Shown here: positions 16,091 to 25,037 of the stretch, piece after piece
Layout of the letters: every line of letters begins with the position of its first letter
Numbering within the stretch: the stretch's first letter is position 1
Assembly (NCBI GenBank): GCA_049511335.1
Contig: JBEKYD010000006.1
Location: 1-64,000, forward strand
Source of the DNA: JBEKYD01 sp049511335
GTDB lineage: Bacteria; Acidobacteriota; Terriglobia; Bryobacterales; Bryobacteraceae
Reading direction: 5' to 3'
DNA length: 64,000 nucleotides
Program-made: the position numbers and the translations under genes
Notes under the pieces: generated by a model
What the model was told of the DNA's origin: nothing
Seen by the model: the letters and a program-made list of their open reading frames with translations, nothing else
Databases searched by the model: none

Positions 16091-17323
16091 ATGGCCACTG
16101 CAACCGTTTCCACTGCAACCGTGCCCATCACAACCGTCGAGCATCCGCTGCGCAACCCGAATTATCGCCTCTGGCTGATCGGCGGCACGATTTCGCTGCT
16201 GGGCGACCAGTTCTATTTTGTCGCTTTGCCCTGGCTCGTCTTGCAGCAGACGGGCTCCGCTGTGGCCATGGGCGCAATCATGATGGCAGGCGCTATCCCG
16301 CGCGCTCTGCTCATGCTTATGGGCGGCGCCGTCAGTGACCGTATGTCCGCGCGCAAGATCATGATTGCCACGGCCACGGCGCGCACCGTCTGTGTCACAG
16401 TCATCGGCGTTCTAGTCTGGGTGCGCGTCTTGCGGACATGGGAACTGTACGCGCTGGCGTTTGCCTTCGGCGTGGCCGATGCATTTGCCGTTCCTGCACA
16501 AACGGCCTACATGCCCTCGCTGTTGAAGCGCGAACAACTGGTCGCGGCATCGTCGGCCAGCCAAAGCACGGCGCAGATAACCACCATTGTTGGTCCAGTT
16601 CCAGCCGGGTTTGTGATCAAAACGCTGGGTGTCGCATGGGCCTTCTTCGTGGATGCGATCAGTTTCTTGTTTATCATTGGCGCACTGTGGAAGCTGCCGG
16701 ATCCACCTAAGTCTCAGACTGACCGGAAAGCGATGTTGCACTCGGTCGTGGAGGGAATCGCCTACGTGGGAAAAGATGTGCCGCTGCGCTCGCTGATGTT
16801 GTTGGTCACGATCCTGAACTTTTGCATTGCGGGGCCGGTTTCGATTGGTCTGGCGTACTTGACCAAGACGAGATTCGGTTCGCCTGCCGACTACGGCATT
16901 GTGATCTCGGCGGTTGCCGCGGGAAGTTTGCTAGGCGCACTACTGGCCGGTGTCTGGAAGATTCGCCAGCGCGGCGTGATGATTCTTCTGGTGTCGTTGG
17001 CGTTGGGTGTCTGCTTGGGATCCATCGGCCTGCTGGGGAAAGTGTGGAGTATCGCCAGCGTGCTGCTGATCATGGGCGCAGCGGCGGGAATGGTCAACAT
17101 CCACATCGGCGCCTGGATCATGCAGCGGATCGATGTCGCGGTGCGCGGGCGAGTTGCGAGCGTGCTCATGCTTGCCTCCTTCGGAATAACCCCCATCTCC
17201 CTCGCGGTTGCAGGATTCTTAGTTGCGTGGAGCTTGAAGCTCATGTTTCTGCTCGCTGGAGGACTCATGGTGCTGGCTGCCGCCGGAACTGCGTTTCAGA
17301 AGCCGGTGCGGGAGATTGAATGA
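16091..17323 (+). CDS. MFS transporter, MFS_3 (EntS-like) exporter family
   Basis: This is a 410-residue major facilitator with about 12 membrane segments. After a short Thr/Val-rich N-terminus it has NPNYRLWLIGGTISLLGDQF, the usual TM1 entry of the MFS_3 group. GGAVSDRMSARKIMI follows as the loop 2-3 motif A and FGVADAFAVPAQTAYMPSL in TM5. The gene starts at ATG 16091 with GAGGAG about seven bases upstream. It is divergent from a TetR gene and preceded by a strong promoter with an operator candidate. That arrangement is typical of an inducible drug or metabolite exporter. The substrate is unknown. Confidence 0.9.
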   Translation: MATATVSTATVPITTVEHPLRNPNYRLWLIGGTISLLGDQFYFVALPWLVLQQTGSAVAMGAIMMAGAIPRALLMLMGGAVSDRMSARKIMIATATARTVCVTVIGVLVWVRVLRTWELYALAFAFGVADAFAVPAQTAYMPSLLKREQLVAASSASQSTAQITTIVGPVPAGFVIKTLGVAWAFFVDAISFLFIIGALWKLPDPPKSQTDRKAMLHSVVEGIAYVGKDVPLRSLMLLVTILNFCIAGPVSIGLAYLTKTRFGSPADYGIVISAVAAGSLLGALLAGVWKIRQRGVMILLVSLALGVCLGSIGLLGKVWSIASVLLIMGAAAGMVNIHIGAWIMQRIDVAVRGRVASVLMLASFGITPISLAVAGFLVAWSLKLMFLLAGGLMVLAAAGTAFQKPVREIE

Positions 17324-17616
17324 GCAGCCGGTGCCCACCGGCGTGGAAGCTTGGAGGTCCATTGACGCGTGCCGCCGATCCTGAGTGGATTACGCCCTAC
17401 CCGGAAAGAGCCGCTGCTGAAGACCGCCCGGATCGGTAATGAGCTTGGCTCCGCGGATTCGCCGTGTAGACCCGGCGCGACAGATCCTGGTAAGTCCCGT
17501 TCCCCCAAAGCCGACAGGCACGCCCAACCCGCGGTCGTGCGACATCAACAAAGCGATGCGCGGCGGTAGTACAGAATTGTCGTTATTATATTGCGCTGCC
17601 ATTGGGCTGGCCGGGA
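17324..17616. other. Intergenic stretch without recognised gene
   Basis: This gap lies between the convergent MFS and phosphoglucomutase genes. Short open frames exist on both strands but none resembles a family, and no clear terminator hairpin with a T-tract was seen. Confidence 0.45.
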
Positions 17617-19278
17617 CTATTGACTCTCGGCCGCAGCGCCGTGCAGCGTTCGCCCGATCAGCTCGCGGGCTTCTTCCTGAATCTGTCGCAGATGGTCCGG
17701 GCCGGCGAAGCTCTCGGCATAGATCTTGTAAACGTCTTCGGTGCCGGAGGGGCGGGCGGCAAACCATCCTCGGCGGGTCACGACTTTCAATCCACCGATG
17801 GGGGCGCCATTGCCGGGGGCGCGGGTCAGCATGGCGTCGATCAGGTCGCCGGCTAATTCCTTGTCCGAAACCTGTTCGGGCGAGAGCTTGCCCAGCAACG
17901 CCTTTTCTTCCGGCGTGGCGGGGGCGTCGATGCGGGCGTATACGGGCGCGCCGAACTGATCTGTCAACGATCGATAGATCTCGCCGGGGTCTTTGCCTGT
18001 GCGGGCCATCATTTCCGCGGCAAGCAGGCCCATGATGAGGCCGTCTTTGTCGGTAGTCCATGGGCCGCCGTCCCGGCGCAGGAAGGAAGCTCCGGCGCTT
18101 TCCTCGCCGCCGAAACCGAGCTCGCCCGTCAACAGCCCATCCACGAACCATTTGAAGCCGACGGGCACTTCCACCAGGCGCCGGCCCAGGTGCGCGGCCA
18201 CCCGATCGATGATGCTCGAAGAAACCAGGGTCTTGCCCACGCCAGCGGAGGCGTTCCAGCCCGGGCGGTTCTGAAATAGGTAGGAAATCGCCGCGGCGAG
18301 GTAGTGATTGGGGTTGAGCAGGCCGGCCGACCGGGTGACAATGCCGTGGCGGTCGTGATCGGTATCGCAGGCAAAGGCTACGTCGTAGCGGTCCTTAAGC
18401 GCGATCAAACCCGCCATGGCGTTGGGCGAGGAGCAATCCATGCGGATTTTGCCGTCCCAATCGAGACACATGAAGCGAAAGGTGGCGTCGACGATGTCGT
18501 GCTGAATGGCCATGCGGAGGCCGTAGCGTTCGGCGATCCGGGCCCAATACGCCACGCCGGCGCCGCCCAGCGGGTCGGCACAAAGCGAGAGCCCGGCGCC
18601 ACGCACGGCATCGAGATCCAGCACCGCGCCCAAATCGCCGACGTATTGGGAAACGTAATCGTGGCGGACGGTGGTGGAGGCCTTTCGCGCCTTGTCATAA
18701 GGCACGCGGCGGACGGCAGGGAGGCTATCGGCAAGGATGGCGTTGGCGCGGTCCTGAATGGTCTCGGTGGCGGCGGTATCGGCTGGACCGCCGCTGGGCG
18801 GGTTGTATTTGAAGCCGCCGTCCTCGGGCGGGTTGTGGGAAGGAGTGATGACGATGCCATCGGCGAGACCGCTCTGCCGCCCGGCATTGTGCACCAGGAT
18901 GGCATGGGAAAGCGCCGGCGTGGGCGTGTAGCCGAAATCGGAATCGACCATGACGGTAACGCCGCCCGCCGCCAGCACCTCGAGCGCGGTGGCGAAAGCC
19001 GGTTCGGAGAGCGCGTGGGTATCCTTGGCCAGATACAGAGGACCGGTCACGTTTTGCGCCGCGCGGTGTTCGCAGATGGCTTGGGTGATGGCCAAAATGT
19101 GGTTCTCATTGAAACTCGATTCGAACGAAGAGCCGCGATGCCCGGATGTGCCGAAACTCACGCGCTGGGCAGGCACGCCGGGATCGGGCTTGCCGGTATA
19201 GTAGGCCGTGACCAGCCGCGCCACGTCCACCAGCATGTCAGGCGGGGGCGGCTGCCCCGGTCGACGCTCATTTGCCAT
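17617..19278 (-). CDS. pgm: Alpha-D-glucose phosphate-specific phosphoglucomutase
   Basis: The enzyme interconverts glucose-1-phosphate and glucose-6-phosphate for glycogen, trehalose and nucleotide-sugar metabolism. Its 553 residues match the bacterial Pgm length (~546). The start MANERRPGQPPPPDMLVDVA aligns with the known N-terminus of the family. Upstream in-frame starts (19377, 19494) would add unrelated residues. Landmarks: VSFGTSGHRGSSF near 41-53, the phosphoserine loop ITPSHNPPEDGG near 146, the metal-binding loop CDTDHDRHG near 305, and the sugar-binding GGEESAGASFLRRDG. The phosphate-binding ARPSGTEDVYKIYAES lies near the C-terminus. All catalytic segments are intact. Confidence 0.96.
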   Translation of the reverse strand: MANERRPGQPPPPDMLVDVARLVTAYYTGKPDPGVPAQRVSFGTSGHRGSSFESSFNENHILAITQAICEHRAAQNVTGPLYLAKDTHALSEPAFATALEVLAAGGVTVMVDSDFGYTPTPALSHAILVHNAGRQSGLADGIVITPSHNPPEDGGFKYNPPSGGPADTAATETIQDRANAILADSLPAVRRVPYDKARKASTTVRHDYVSQYVGDLGAVLDLDAVRGAGLSLCADPLGGAGVAYWARIAERYGLRMAIQHDIVDATFRFMCLDWDGKIRMDCSSPNAMAGLIALKDRYDVAFACDTDHDRHGIVTRSAGLLNPNHYLAAAISYLFQNRPGWNASAGVGKTLVSSSIIDRVAAHLGRRLVEVPVGFKWFVDGLLTGELGFGGEESAGASFLRRDGGPWTTDKDGLIMGLLAAEMMARTGKDPGEIYRSLTDQFGAPVYARIDAPATPEEKALLGKLSPEQVSDKELAGDLIDAMLTRAPGNGAPIGGLKVVTRRGWFAARPSGTEDVYKIYAESFAGPDHLRQIQEEARELIGRTLHGAAAESQ

Positions 19279-19476
19279 CGCTTTTACGATATCAGGCGCG
19301 AGTGCTTGCGTGAGACCGGCGTGGACCACGAAGCAGCCGCGGCCTCGGGTGGGTAGGACTGAGAGTAGGTCTTTCATGAGCGGCTTGAGACTATATATGT
19401 AAGGGTTGTGCCCGGGTGCTGCTAGAATGGCGGCTTCACGCGAAGAGGGCGCGAGCAAGCGGGGCGCCGCATTGCA

Positions 19477-19797
19477 GATGAAAGTAACCATCACCTACCA
19501 CCGCATCAACGTCGTCTTGGCGGTGATTGCGCTGTTCAACTTGGCCAACGTTGTGGCTTCCTGGTTGTATTGGCCCACCGTGCCAGCATTCCCAGAGCTG
19601 ATTGACGGCCATCCGGGGCTATCTTTCCTTGTCCTGGTCGTGCTCGTGCGGTCGGCACGGCGATCCAGATTCGTCTTGGGAACCGCCCGCAGTACAACAA
19701 AGTCAAAATGATCCTATATGCGCTCACCGGCGGCACGGCGCTGGCAGCTTTGGTCTATGCGTTGGACCTGTTGTGGGGAGCCCATCGGTCCCCCTGA
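19477..19797 (+). pseudogene. Small membrane protein broken by a frameshift
   Basis: MKVTITYHRINVVLAVIALF starts a protein with a first hydrophobic helix, then GLSFLVLVVLV. At about 19648-19652 the frame is lost. In the adjacent frame the sequence continues VGTAIQIRLGNRPQYNKVKM and a further helix MILYALTGGTALAALVYALD, ending at TGA 19795-19797. A one-base deletion explains the break. Reading the halves together gives a roughly 107-residue protein with three helices. It might be two small genes instead, or an assembly error. No function is assigned. Confidence 0.5.
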
Positions 19798-19932
19798 ACA
19801 TCAGAGCAGTGCCCGACGGCGTCGGCGGCTATCGGCAACCGGCCGGCGCGAGAAGAGGCGCCTCAGTCCCACCGGGGCCTTCGCAGGATCGGGATTCCCG
19901 ACGCAGTACACTATGCGGGCGGCATGGCGATT

Positions 19933-20517
19933 TCAAGTCTGTTCTCGGCCGATCCACTTGTCGACCGCAGGCACTTCGTATGCGAGAAGGCGGTCGACCA
20001 GCGATTCCGGGTGCGTGTCCGAAATCACCATCCGGCGATGCTCCGGCTTCAGAAATCTCTCCGCGACCGCGCGATCGAACATCGCCAACAGAGAGTCGTA
20101 GTAGCCTTCCAGGTTCAGCAGTCCGCAAGGCTTTCGATGCAAGCCGAGTTGGGACCAGGTGAGGACCTCGCAGAATTCGTCAAAGGTGCCGTAGCCACCC
20201 GGCAGCGCGACAAAGCCGTCGGACAGCTCCGCCATCAGCGCCTTGCGCTCGTGCATGGAGGCGACCACGCGCAGGCCGGACAGACCCCTATGCGCAACTT
20301 CTTTTTCCACCAGAGAGCGCGGCATGACGCCAGTGACTTCTCCGCCCGCCAGCAGGGCCGCATCCGCCAGAGTACCCATCAGCCCGACCTTGGCGCCGCC
20401 GTAGACAATGCCAATCCGGTTGGCGGCGAGGTATCGCGCCAATTGCGCGGCCGCGGCGGAGTAGCATGGGCGGGCGCCGGGGCTGGAACCGCAGAAGACG
20501 CAGATTCGGGTAGCCAT
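19933..20517 (-). CDS. LOG family protein (TIGR00730-type nucleotide phosphoribohydrolase)
   Basis: This is a 194-residue Rossmann-like protein of the family long mislabelled lysine decarboxylase. Members hydrolyse cytokinin riboside or other nucleoside 5'-monophosphates. It begins RICVFCGSSPGARPCY, followed by GIVYGGAKVGLMG. The signature motif ALPGGYGTFDEFCEVLTW (PGGxGTxxE) is intact near residues 104-121, and a helix carrying MHERKALM precedes it. It lies 18 bases downstream of a small membrane protein gene, possibly co-transcribed. The physiological substrate in this organism is unknown. Confidence 0.92.
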   Translation of the reverse strand: MATRICVFCGSSPGARPCYSAAAAQLARYLAANRIGIVYGGAKVGLMGTLADAALLAGGEVTGVMPRSLVEKEVAHRGLSGLRVVASMHERKALMAELSDGFVALPGGYGTFDEFCEVLTWSQLGLHRKPCGLLNLEGYYDSLLAMFDRAVAERFLKPEHRRMVISDTHPESLVDRLLAYEVPAVDKWIGREQT

Positions 20518-20535
20518 CGAGATCCCAGGATAGCG

Positions 20536-20844
20536 TTACCGGGCCTGTCTCTTTGCAAATCTCAGGCTAGAGATCACGCTGATTGCAAGGATGCCCGCGA
20601 AGAAAACAAGCAGGGCTAAGTCGCCTCCGCTCGAAACCTTTCCGACCCGAAACAGGATGTAACCGACGACCAGATTAGATAATGCCCAGACAACGTTCAC
20701 GGTTGGCGATGACAATCCTTTTCCGGGAGGGTGAGCGAATGGCGTCGGGAAACGGTCGCCGGAAATACCATGCACGAAATGAGGCACAACATTAGCGAGA
20801 AGCATTCCGGCGAAGAAACAAGCGATATAGTCATACCAGTTCAT
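20536..20844 (-). CDS. Small conserved membrane protein
   Basis: A 102-residue protein with hydrophobic segments at about 5-24 (YIACFFAGMLLANVVPHFVH), 50-66 (VVWALSNLVVGYILF) and 75-92 (LALLVFFAGILAISVI). The start at 20844 is supported by AAAGGAAAA a few bases upstream. It is followed 18 bases later by the LOG gene and preceded, 36 bases away, by an MFS gene on the same strand. The N-terminal LANVVPHFVHGISG pattern occurs in many uncharacterised small bacterial membrane proteins. Function is unknown. Confidence 0.75.
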   Translation of the reverse strand: MNWYDYIACFFAGMLLANVVPHFVHGISGDRFPTPFAHPPGKGLSSPTVNVVWALSNLVVGYILFRVGKVSSGGDLALLVFFAGILAISVISSLRFAKRQAR

Positions 20845-20880
20845 TTTGGGTTTTCCTTTCGATTGGGTTCACTAGAAAGA

Positions 20881-22185
20881 TCATATTGCGGGGTCCTGCA
20901 CGTCGGAAATCAGGTCTATGTCGCGCGCAGGCAGCAGACCCATCTCCCGGTAGATCGGCCGCATGATCGCTCTGATTTTTGGCAGCTCGAGCGTGAACCA
21001 TAGCGAGCCAGCGACGCAGAACGCTCCTGTAGCCATGACGGTATGGGGCGCCCCTATCCGGTGAGCCAACATGCCAGCCAGCAGGCTGCCGAACGGCGCC
21101 GCGCCGAAAAAGGCCGTGGTGTAATAGCTCATCGCGCGGGCGCGCTTGTCTTCCGGCACCAGCGACTGGATGATCGTATTGCTGGCGGCCGCGCCTTGCA
21201 TCAAGCCGAAGCCGACGAAGACCATCAGCACAAGCGAGAGCCATAACGTATGCGACAGGCCAAAGAGGATCAGCGCGCCTCCGAGCATCGCGGCCGCGAT
21301 CTGAAGCATGCGGGTCAGCCCGACGACCGACTTGCGGACCGCAAGCGAAAGCCCCGACACCAGCGCACCGATTCCCGAGGCTCCCGTCAGCCAGCCGAGA
21401 GTGGCCGCGCCGCCGTGCAGCACCTGGGCGGCAAAGATCGGCAGTAGCACGCCGTAAGAGTAGCCCATCAAGCTGATGAGCGCAAAGAGCAGAAGGATCG
21501 TGCGGATGGGACGAAATGTGCTGACGTAGTCCCAACCCTCCCGCATTTGTTCCAACATCCTCATTGCGTTGCGGCGGATATTCAAAGGCTTGATGCGCAT
21601 CATTAGTAAGGATGCGATCACGGCAAAGTAGCTGACGCCATCGATCAGGAAGCACCCGCCTTCGCCGGCGGCTCCGATCACCAAGCCGGCGATGGCCGGG
21701 CCGATCAGCCGGGCGCCATTGGCCATCGAGGAGTTGATGGCGATGGCGTTGCCGAGGTCGTTCCGGTCGTCGACCATCTGTACCAGGAAGGATTGGCGCC
21801 CAGGCATATCGAACGCATTGATCAGGCCCTGCAAAGCGGTGAGAGCGATGATTTCCCAGAGAGTGACGACATGTGCCAGGGTGAGCGCGGCCAAGGCGAG
21901 CGACTGGACGGCTGCAGCGGCTTGTGTCGACACCAGGAGGTTGCGGCGATTCAGGCGCTCGACCCAGACGCCCGCGAATGGCGCCAGTAGAAACGTTACA
22001 ATCTGCCCGGCGAAGCCTACGATGCCCAGCAGCAGCGCCGAATGGGTCAGGCGATAAACCAGCCAGGTTGTCGCCAGCCGCGTCATCCAGGTGCCGACCA
22101 GCGAGATGCTCTGACCCGCGAAGAAGAGCTTGAAATTGCGGTGCCGCAACGCTCGCCAGGCGTGCGACATCGCGCCACGCTTCAT
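20881..22185 (-). CDS. MFS transporter, MFS_3 family
   Basis: A 434-residue major facilitator. RALRHRNFKLFFAGQSISLV is the typical entry to TM1, followed by GTWMTRLATTWLVYRLTHSA, and AGVWVERLNRRNLLV is the motif A-like loop 2-3. ALQGLINAFDMPGRQSFLV marks TM5. It ends with a short cytosolic tail (REMGLLPARDI). The start overlaps the stop of the DUF2461 gene by four bases (ATGA, 22182-22185), so the two are co-translated; MSHAWRALRH at 22170 is an alternative start. The substrate is unknown. A shifted reading on the same strand over this region is a shadow. Confidence 0.88.
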   Translation of the reverse strand: MKRGAMSHAWRALRHRNFKLFFAGQSISLVGTWMTRLATTWLVYRLTHSALLLGIVGFAGQIVTFLLAPFAGVWVERLNRRNLLVSTQAAAAVQSLALAALTLAHVVTLWEIIALTALQGLINAFDMPGRQSFLVQMVDDRNDLGNAIAINSSMANGARLIGPAIAGLVIGAAGEGGCFLIDGVSYFAVIASLLMMRIKPLNIRRNAMRMLEQMREGWDYVSTFRPIRTILLLFALISLMGYSYGVLLPIFAAQVLHGGAATLGWLTGASGIGALVSGLSLAVRKSVVGLTRMLQIAAAMLGGALILFGLSHTLWLSLVLMVFVGFGLMQGAAASNTIIQSLVPEDKRARAMSYYTTAFFGAAPFGSLLAGMLAHRIGAPHTVMATGAFCVAGSLWFTLELPKIRAIMRPIYREMGLLPARDIDLISDVQDPAI

Positions 22186-22895
22186 AGCAAATCCGCAATC
22201 TGAAGCTTCTTTTTCATCTGTCCGAACGGCGCGGTCAGGAATTCGAGGAACGGCAGAGTGGCGCGGAAACGGCTCCAGATTTCCTGGTAGAGCCGCGGCG
22301 TGGTGGCGAGTTCCGCGGGCAGCTCGATATAGAGAATGTAGCGCTTGCGGCGCAGCAGGTCGGCGGCGGGATGGTCGCAGGCGAAGCCTTTCGGGACGCG
22401 CGAGAGTTGCTCGCCCTGCAGTTCGCCCAGCAGGCGCTTCACAGTCTTCGACGCCAGAATGCGGCGGAGCTCGCCGTGATTCTCGGCGATGTGTTCGCGA
22501 ATCGTTCGCAGCGCGGCGGGCTCGGGCAGATAGACGCCTCCGCCCACGGCCACCTCCTTGTGGGAGATCGCCAGGTACAAGCCGCCGTCGCTTTGGCCGG
22601 CGCTGGCGCGGTTGTGGAAGCTGGCCGCGATATGGTCCTTGTAGGGCGTCTTGTCTTGGCTGAAGCGGGTGTCGCGATAGATGCGATAGATGGCCTTCTC
22701 GGGCGGGGTAATGAGCGCCGGCGCGATCGGCTCCAGCCCGCGGTTGAGAGCTTCGACCAACCGCACCATGGGCTGCTTCACGTATTCTTCAAATTGCGGC
22801 TTGCGCGGCTGAAACCACTCGCGCTTATTGTGGCGGGCCAGCCCGCGAAAAAACTCCAGCGCTTCGGCCGGAAACCCGAGGAATGGGGACCCCAT
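22182..22895 (-). CDS. DUF2461 family protein
   Basis: This 237-residue protein matches DUF2461 (TIGR02453). FLGFPAEALEFFRGLARHNK leads to REWFQPRKPQFEEYVKQPM, the family signature, and then YRIYRDTRFSQDKTPYKDHI and GGLYLAISHKEVAVGGGVYL. The biochemical function of the family is not established. The start MGSPFLGFP at 22895 is chosen because GGAGG lies just upstream and an extension to 22970 would run into the murB promoter side. It is divergent from murB with only 27 bases between start codons, so at least one promoter must lie within the other gene. Confidence 0.9.
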   Translation of the reverse strand: MGSPFLGFPAEALEFFRGLARHNKREWFQPRKPQFEEYVKQPMVRLVEALNRGLEPIAPALITPPEKAIYRIYRDTRFSQDKTPYKDHIAASFHNRASAGQSDGGLYLAISHKEVAVGGGVYLPEPAALRTIREHIAENHGELRRILASKTVKRLLGELQGEQLSRVPKGFACDHPAADLLRRKRYILYIELPAELATTPRLYQEIWSRFRATLPFLEFLTAPFGQMKKKLQIADLL

Positions 22896-22922
22896 CGTTG
22901 CCTCCTTATATAATCGAGGTGG

Positions 22923-23906
22923 ATGCTCACCGCGGAGGAGACCGAGGCGCGCCTCACCGAAATTCCTCAAGTCACTATCTTACGCAGCGTGCCGCTGGCG
23001 GGCTACACGCGGTTCGGGATCGGCGGCGAGGCCGATTGGCTGGTGGACGCCGCGAGCGTTGCCGCCTTCACTGCCGCGCTCGAAATGGCGCGCCGCGCCG
23101 GGCTGGCCTCGACCGTGGTTGGCGGCGGCACCAACCTGGTGGTTTCCGACGGCGGCTTTCGCGGCATGGTGCTGCGCTACCGGGCCGCGGCCATCCACGC
23201 CGAAGGAACGCGCGTGACGGTGGAAGCCGGGGCCGAGCTTCAGGAACTGGTGGACTTCACCACCGCGCGCGGCTTAAAGGGATTGGAAACGCTGGCCGGC
23301 ATTCCCGGATGGGTGGGCGCCGCGATTTACGGCAATGCCGGCGCGTACGGTCACTCCATTTCCGAACGGGTGACGCGCGTCGAGTATTACGACGGCGCCG
23401 CGGTACGCTCGATGGACCAGGCTGCCTGCCAGTTCCGCTATCGGGAGAGCATCTTCAAACAACGCAAAGAATGGATCGTCTTGAGCGCCGAGCTGCACAT
23501 GGACGACGCCGATGCGGCCGAGTTGCAATCCGCCGCCGCGGAAATCGTCGCCGTGCGCAACCAAAAGTTCCCGCCCAGCATGAAATGCGCCGGCAGCATT
23601 TTCAAGAACCTGCTGCTGGCGGAATTGCCCGCGCGCTTGCAAAGCGAGATTCCTGCTTCGGCCGTGCGGGAGGGCAAAGTCCCGGCCGCCTGGTTCCTGG
23701 AGCGCATTGGCGCTAAAGGCCTCCAGCGCGGCGGAATTCGGGTGGCCGATTATCACGCCAATCTGATTTACAACACCGGGAGCGGCACGGCGGCCGAGCT
23801 GCGCGATCTGATCGGGGAGATCGAAGCCAAGGTCGAGGCGTATTTCGGCCTAGCGCTCGAGCCGGAAGTGCAGTTTATCGGGTCGACGGACCAATCATCC
23901 GGCTAA
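22923..23906 (+). CDS. murB: UDP-N-acetylenolpyruvoylglucosamine reductase (MurB)
   Basis: This FAD enzyme makes UDP-N-acetylmuramate for peptidoglycan. Its 327 residues fit type II MurB. Visible landmarks are TRFGIGGEADWLVDA, the FAD-binding VVGGGTNLVVSDGGFRGMVL near residues 62-81, and ETLAGIPGWVGAAIYGNAGA near 120. The substrate/catalytic region CAGSIFKN contains the Ser proton donor, and EPEVQFIG at the end contains the conserved Glu. It stands alone, not in a mur cluster. It converges with the phage-tail remnant, leaving only six bases between stops. Confidence 0.95.
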   Translation: MLTAEETEARLTEIPQVTILRSVPLAGYTRFGIGGEADWLVDAASVAAFTAALEMARRAGLASTVVGGGTNLVVSDGGFRGMVLRYRAAAIHAEGTRVTVEAGAELQELVDFTTARGLKGLETLAGIPGWVGAAIYGNAGAYGHSISERVTRVEYYDGAAVRSMDQAACQFRYRESIFKQRKEWIVLSAELHMDDADAAELQSAAAEIVAVRNQKFPPSMKCAGSIFKNLLLAELPARLQSEIPASAVREGKVPAAWFLERIGAKGLQRGGIRVADYHANLIYNTGSGTAAELRDLIGEIEAKVEAYFGLALEPEVQFIGSTDQSSG

Positions 23907-23912
23907 CCGCAG

Positions 23913-24818
23913 TCAGGCTCCTTGCATTAAAGCTGTTCCATTTCTTTCCTGCCCAAGAAGATTTCCTCCGCCCTGGCGTGGCGGGAAGATCGGTGTCCTA
24001 TCGCTTGTGAAGTTTTGGACGACGCCTTTCCAAAGCTGCAGCAGAATCCCGGAGTTCACGTGGAAGAGGCACAGATCGATCTCGGCATACTTCAGGTCGG
24101 TGTCGTTGGCGAGCTGCGTCATCACGCGGTCGCCGTTGCCGAATGTGAAACGCACGTTATCGGAGGTGCCTTTGATGTCCTGCGAGATCAGAACGTCGGA
24201 GCCGGTCTCGCCGATCCCGATCAAGCGCGGCAGGTAAAGCTGGCCACCCACCGTGACTCGCCGGTCGGAGACATAGATGTCGGGGACAGCGGATTCGCGC
24301 ACGCGAATGTGGACCAAGGGGATGATCTGCTGAACTTCGGAGAGCAGCGCGGTAGACAGGGCGTTGGAGGGGAACCGCAGGCAGGTGGAGTTGATCGTGT
24401 ACGCAGGGGATTGCGTTGGATCTACAACCTCGATGAGGTTCAGTCCCACCTGCACCGCGTTGCGCAGGTATTCACACGAGATCGGGGTCTGCTCGAAGGT
24501 TACCAGCACGCCCGTGGTCGAGCCGCCCGGATTGGGGACGTTGTAGGTGAACGCTTTCCACGGCCCTTGCACGGCTTCCCAGAACGCCTTGAGCTGGTTC
24601 GCTTCGGCCCAGTTCAGGTTCTGGTGCTTGAACTGAAACTTGCGCGGTCCGATGCCGACGTAATACCGCTGCTCCTGCTTCGCGTCGAGGCTGCCGAAGC
24701 GATGGACGATCACCGGGCGTTCGACGGAGAAGCCGAACGGGTACTGCGTGGTGAGCGGGAATGTCTGGCCGGAGTTGATCACCGTGGGGACGGTAATGCG
24801 ACCGATGGTGTCGGACAT
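23913..24818 (-). CDS. Phage minor tail protein-like (DUF2163/baseplate hub-like)
   Basis: A 301-residue protein without signal peptide or membrane segment. The C-terminal half contains RVTVGGQLYLPRLIGIGETG and RFTFGNGDRVMTQLANDTDL, the kind of sequence seen in DUF2163-like tail-tip proteins. The N-terminal half (FGSLDAKQEQRYYVGIGPRK, LKAFWEAVQGPWKAFTYNVP) resembles DUF2460-type tail proteins. A fusion or a protein with two related tail domains is therefore possible. It lies downstream of the other tail genes in the same direction, separated from them by the HNH gene. The assignment is by motif resemblance only. Confidence 0.6.
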   Translation of the reverse strand: MSDTIGRITVPTVINSGQTFPLTTQYPFGFSVERPVIVHRFGSLDAKQEQRYYVGIGPRKFQFKHQNLNWAEANQLKAFWEAVQGPWKAFTYNVPNPGGSTTGVLVTFEQTPISCEYLRNAVQVGLNLIEVVDPTQSPAYTINSTCLRFPSNALSTALLSEVQQIIPLVHIRVRESAVPDIYVSDRRVTVGGQLYLPRLIGIGETGSDVLISQDIKGTSDNVRFTFGNGDRVMTQLANDTDLKYAEIDLCLFHVNSGILLQLWKGVVQNFTSDRTPIFPPRQGGGNLLGQERNGTALMQGA

Positions 24819-24916
24819 GGAGAGTATGGAAACTGGAATTGGCGAGTGCGACGTTCAGGTGCGCTGATAAGGATCAGATGCGAAACTTGGTCGACAACAA
24901 TTGGACAACACGCCGT

Positions 24917-24958
24917 TTGTGTCAACCCGATTGTGTCAACCCGATTGTGTCAACCCGA
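24917..24958. repeat. Three perfect tandem copies of a 14-base unit, flanked by an inverted octamer
   Basis: TTGTGTCAACCCGA occurs three times head to tail (24917-24930, 24931-24944, 24945-24958). The array is flanked by GGACAACA (24903-24910) and its inverse TGTTGTCC (24960-24967). It ends right at the -35 of the HNH gene promoter candidate. Iterated regulator sites are one explanation. Confidence 0.8.
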
Positions 24959-24961
24959 TTG

Positions 24962-24990
24962 TTGTCCGGAAGGTCGAGATGTGTTCTAAT
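24962..24990 (+). promoter_or_regulatory. Promoter candidate of the HNH cargo gene
   Basis: TTGTCC (24962-24967) and TCTAAT (24985-24990) are separated by 17 bases. The -35 overlaps the inverted octamer TGTTGTCC that closes the tandem repeat array. The GTG start of the HNH gene is 47 bases downstream. Confidence 0.45.
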
Positions 24991-25037
24991 TCCAGCAAGG
25001 CTGTCCGGTAGGGACCGGGTAGACGGAGCCGATTCAA

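Noticed and set aside
18304..19356. 350-codon plus-strand frame opposite phosphoglucomutase
   Set aside because: Antisense shadow; Gly/Val-rich without motifs, and pgm is complete.
20831..22198. 455-codon minus-strand frame overlapping the second MFS gene
   Set aside because: Same-strand shifted frame; hydrophilic and Arg-rich, whereas the MFS frame is coherent.
24917..24958. CRISPR array from three direct repeats
   Set aside because: The copies abut without spacers and the unit is only 14 bases; a tandem repeat, not a CRISPR.
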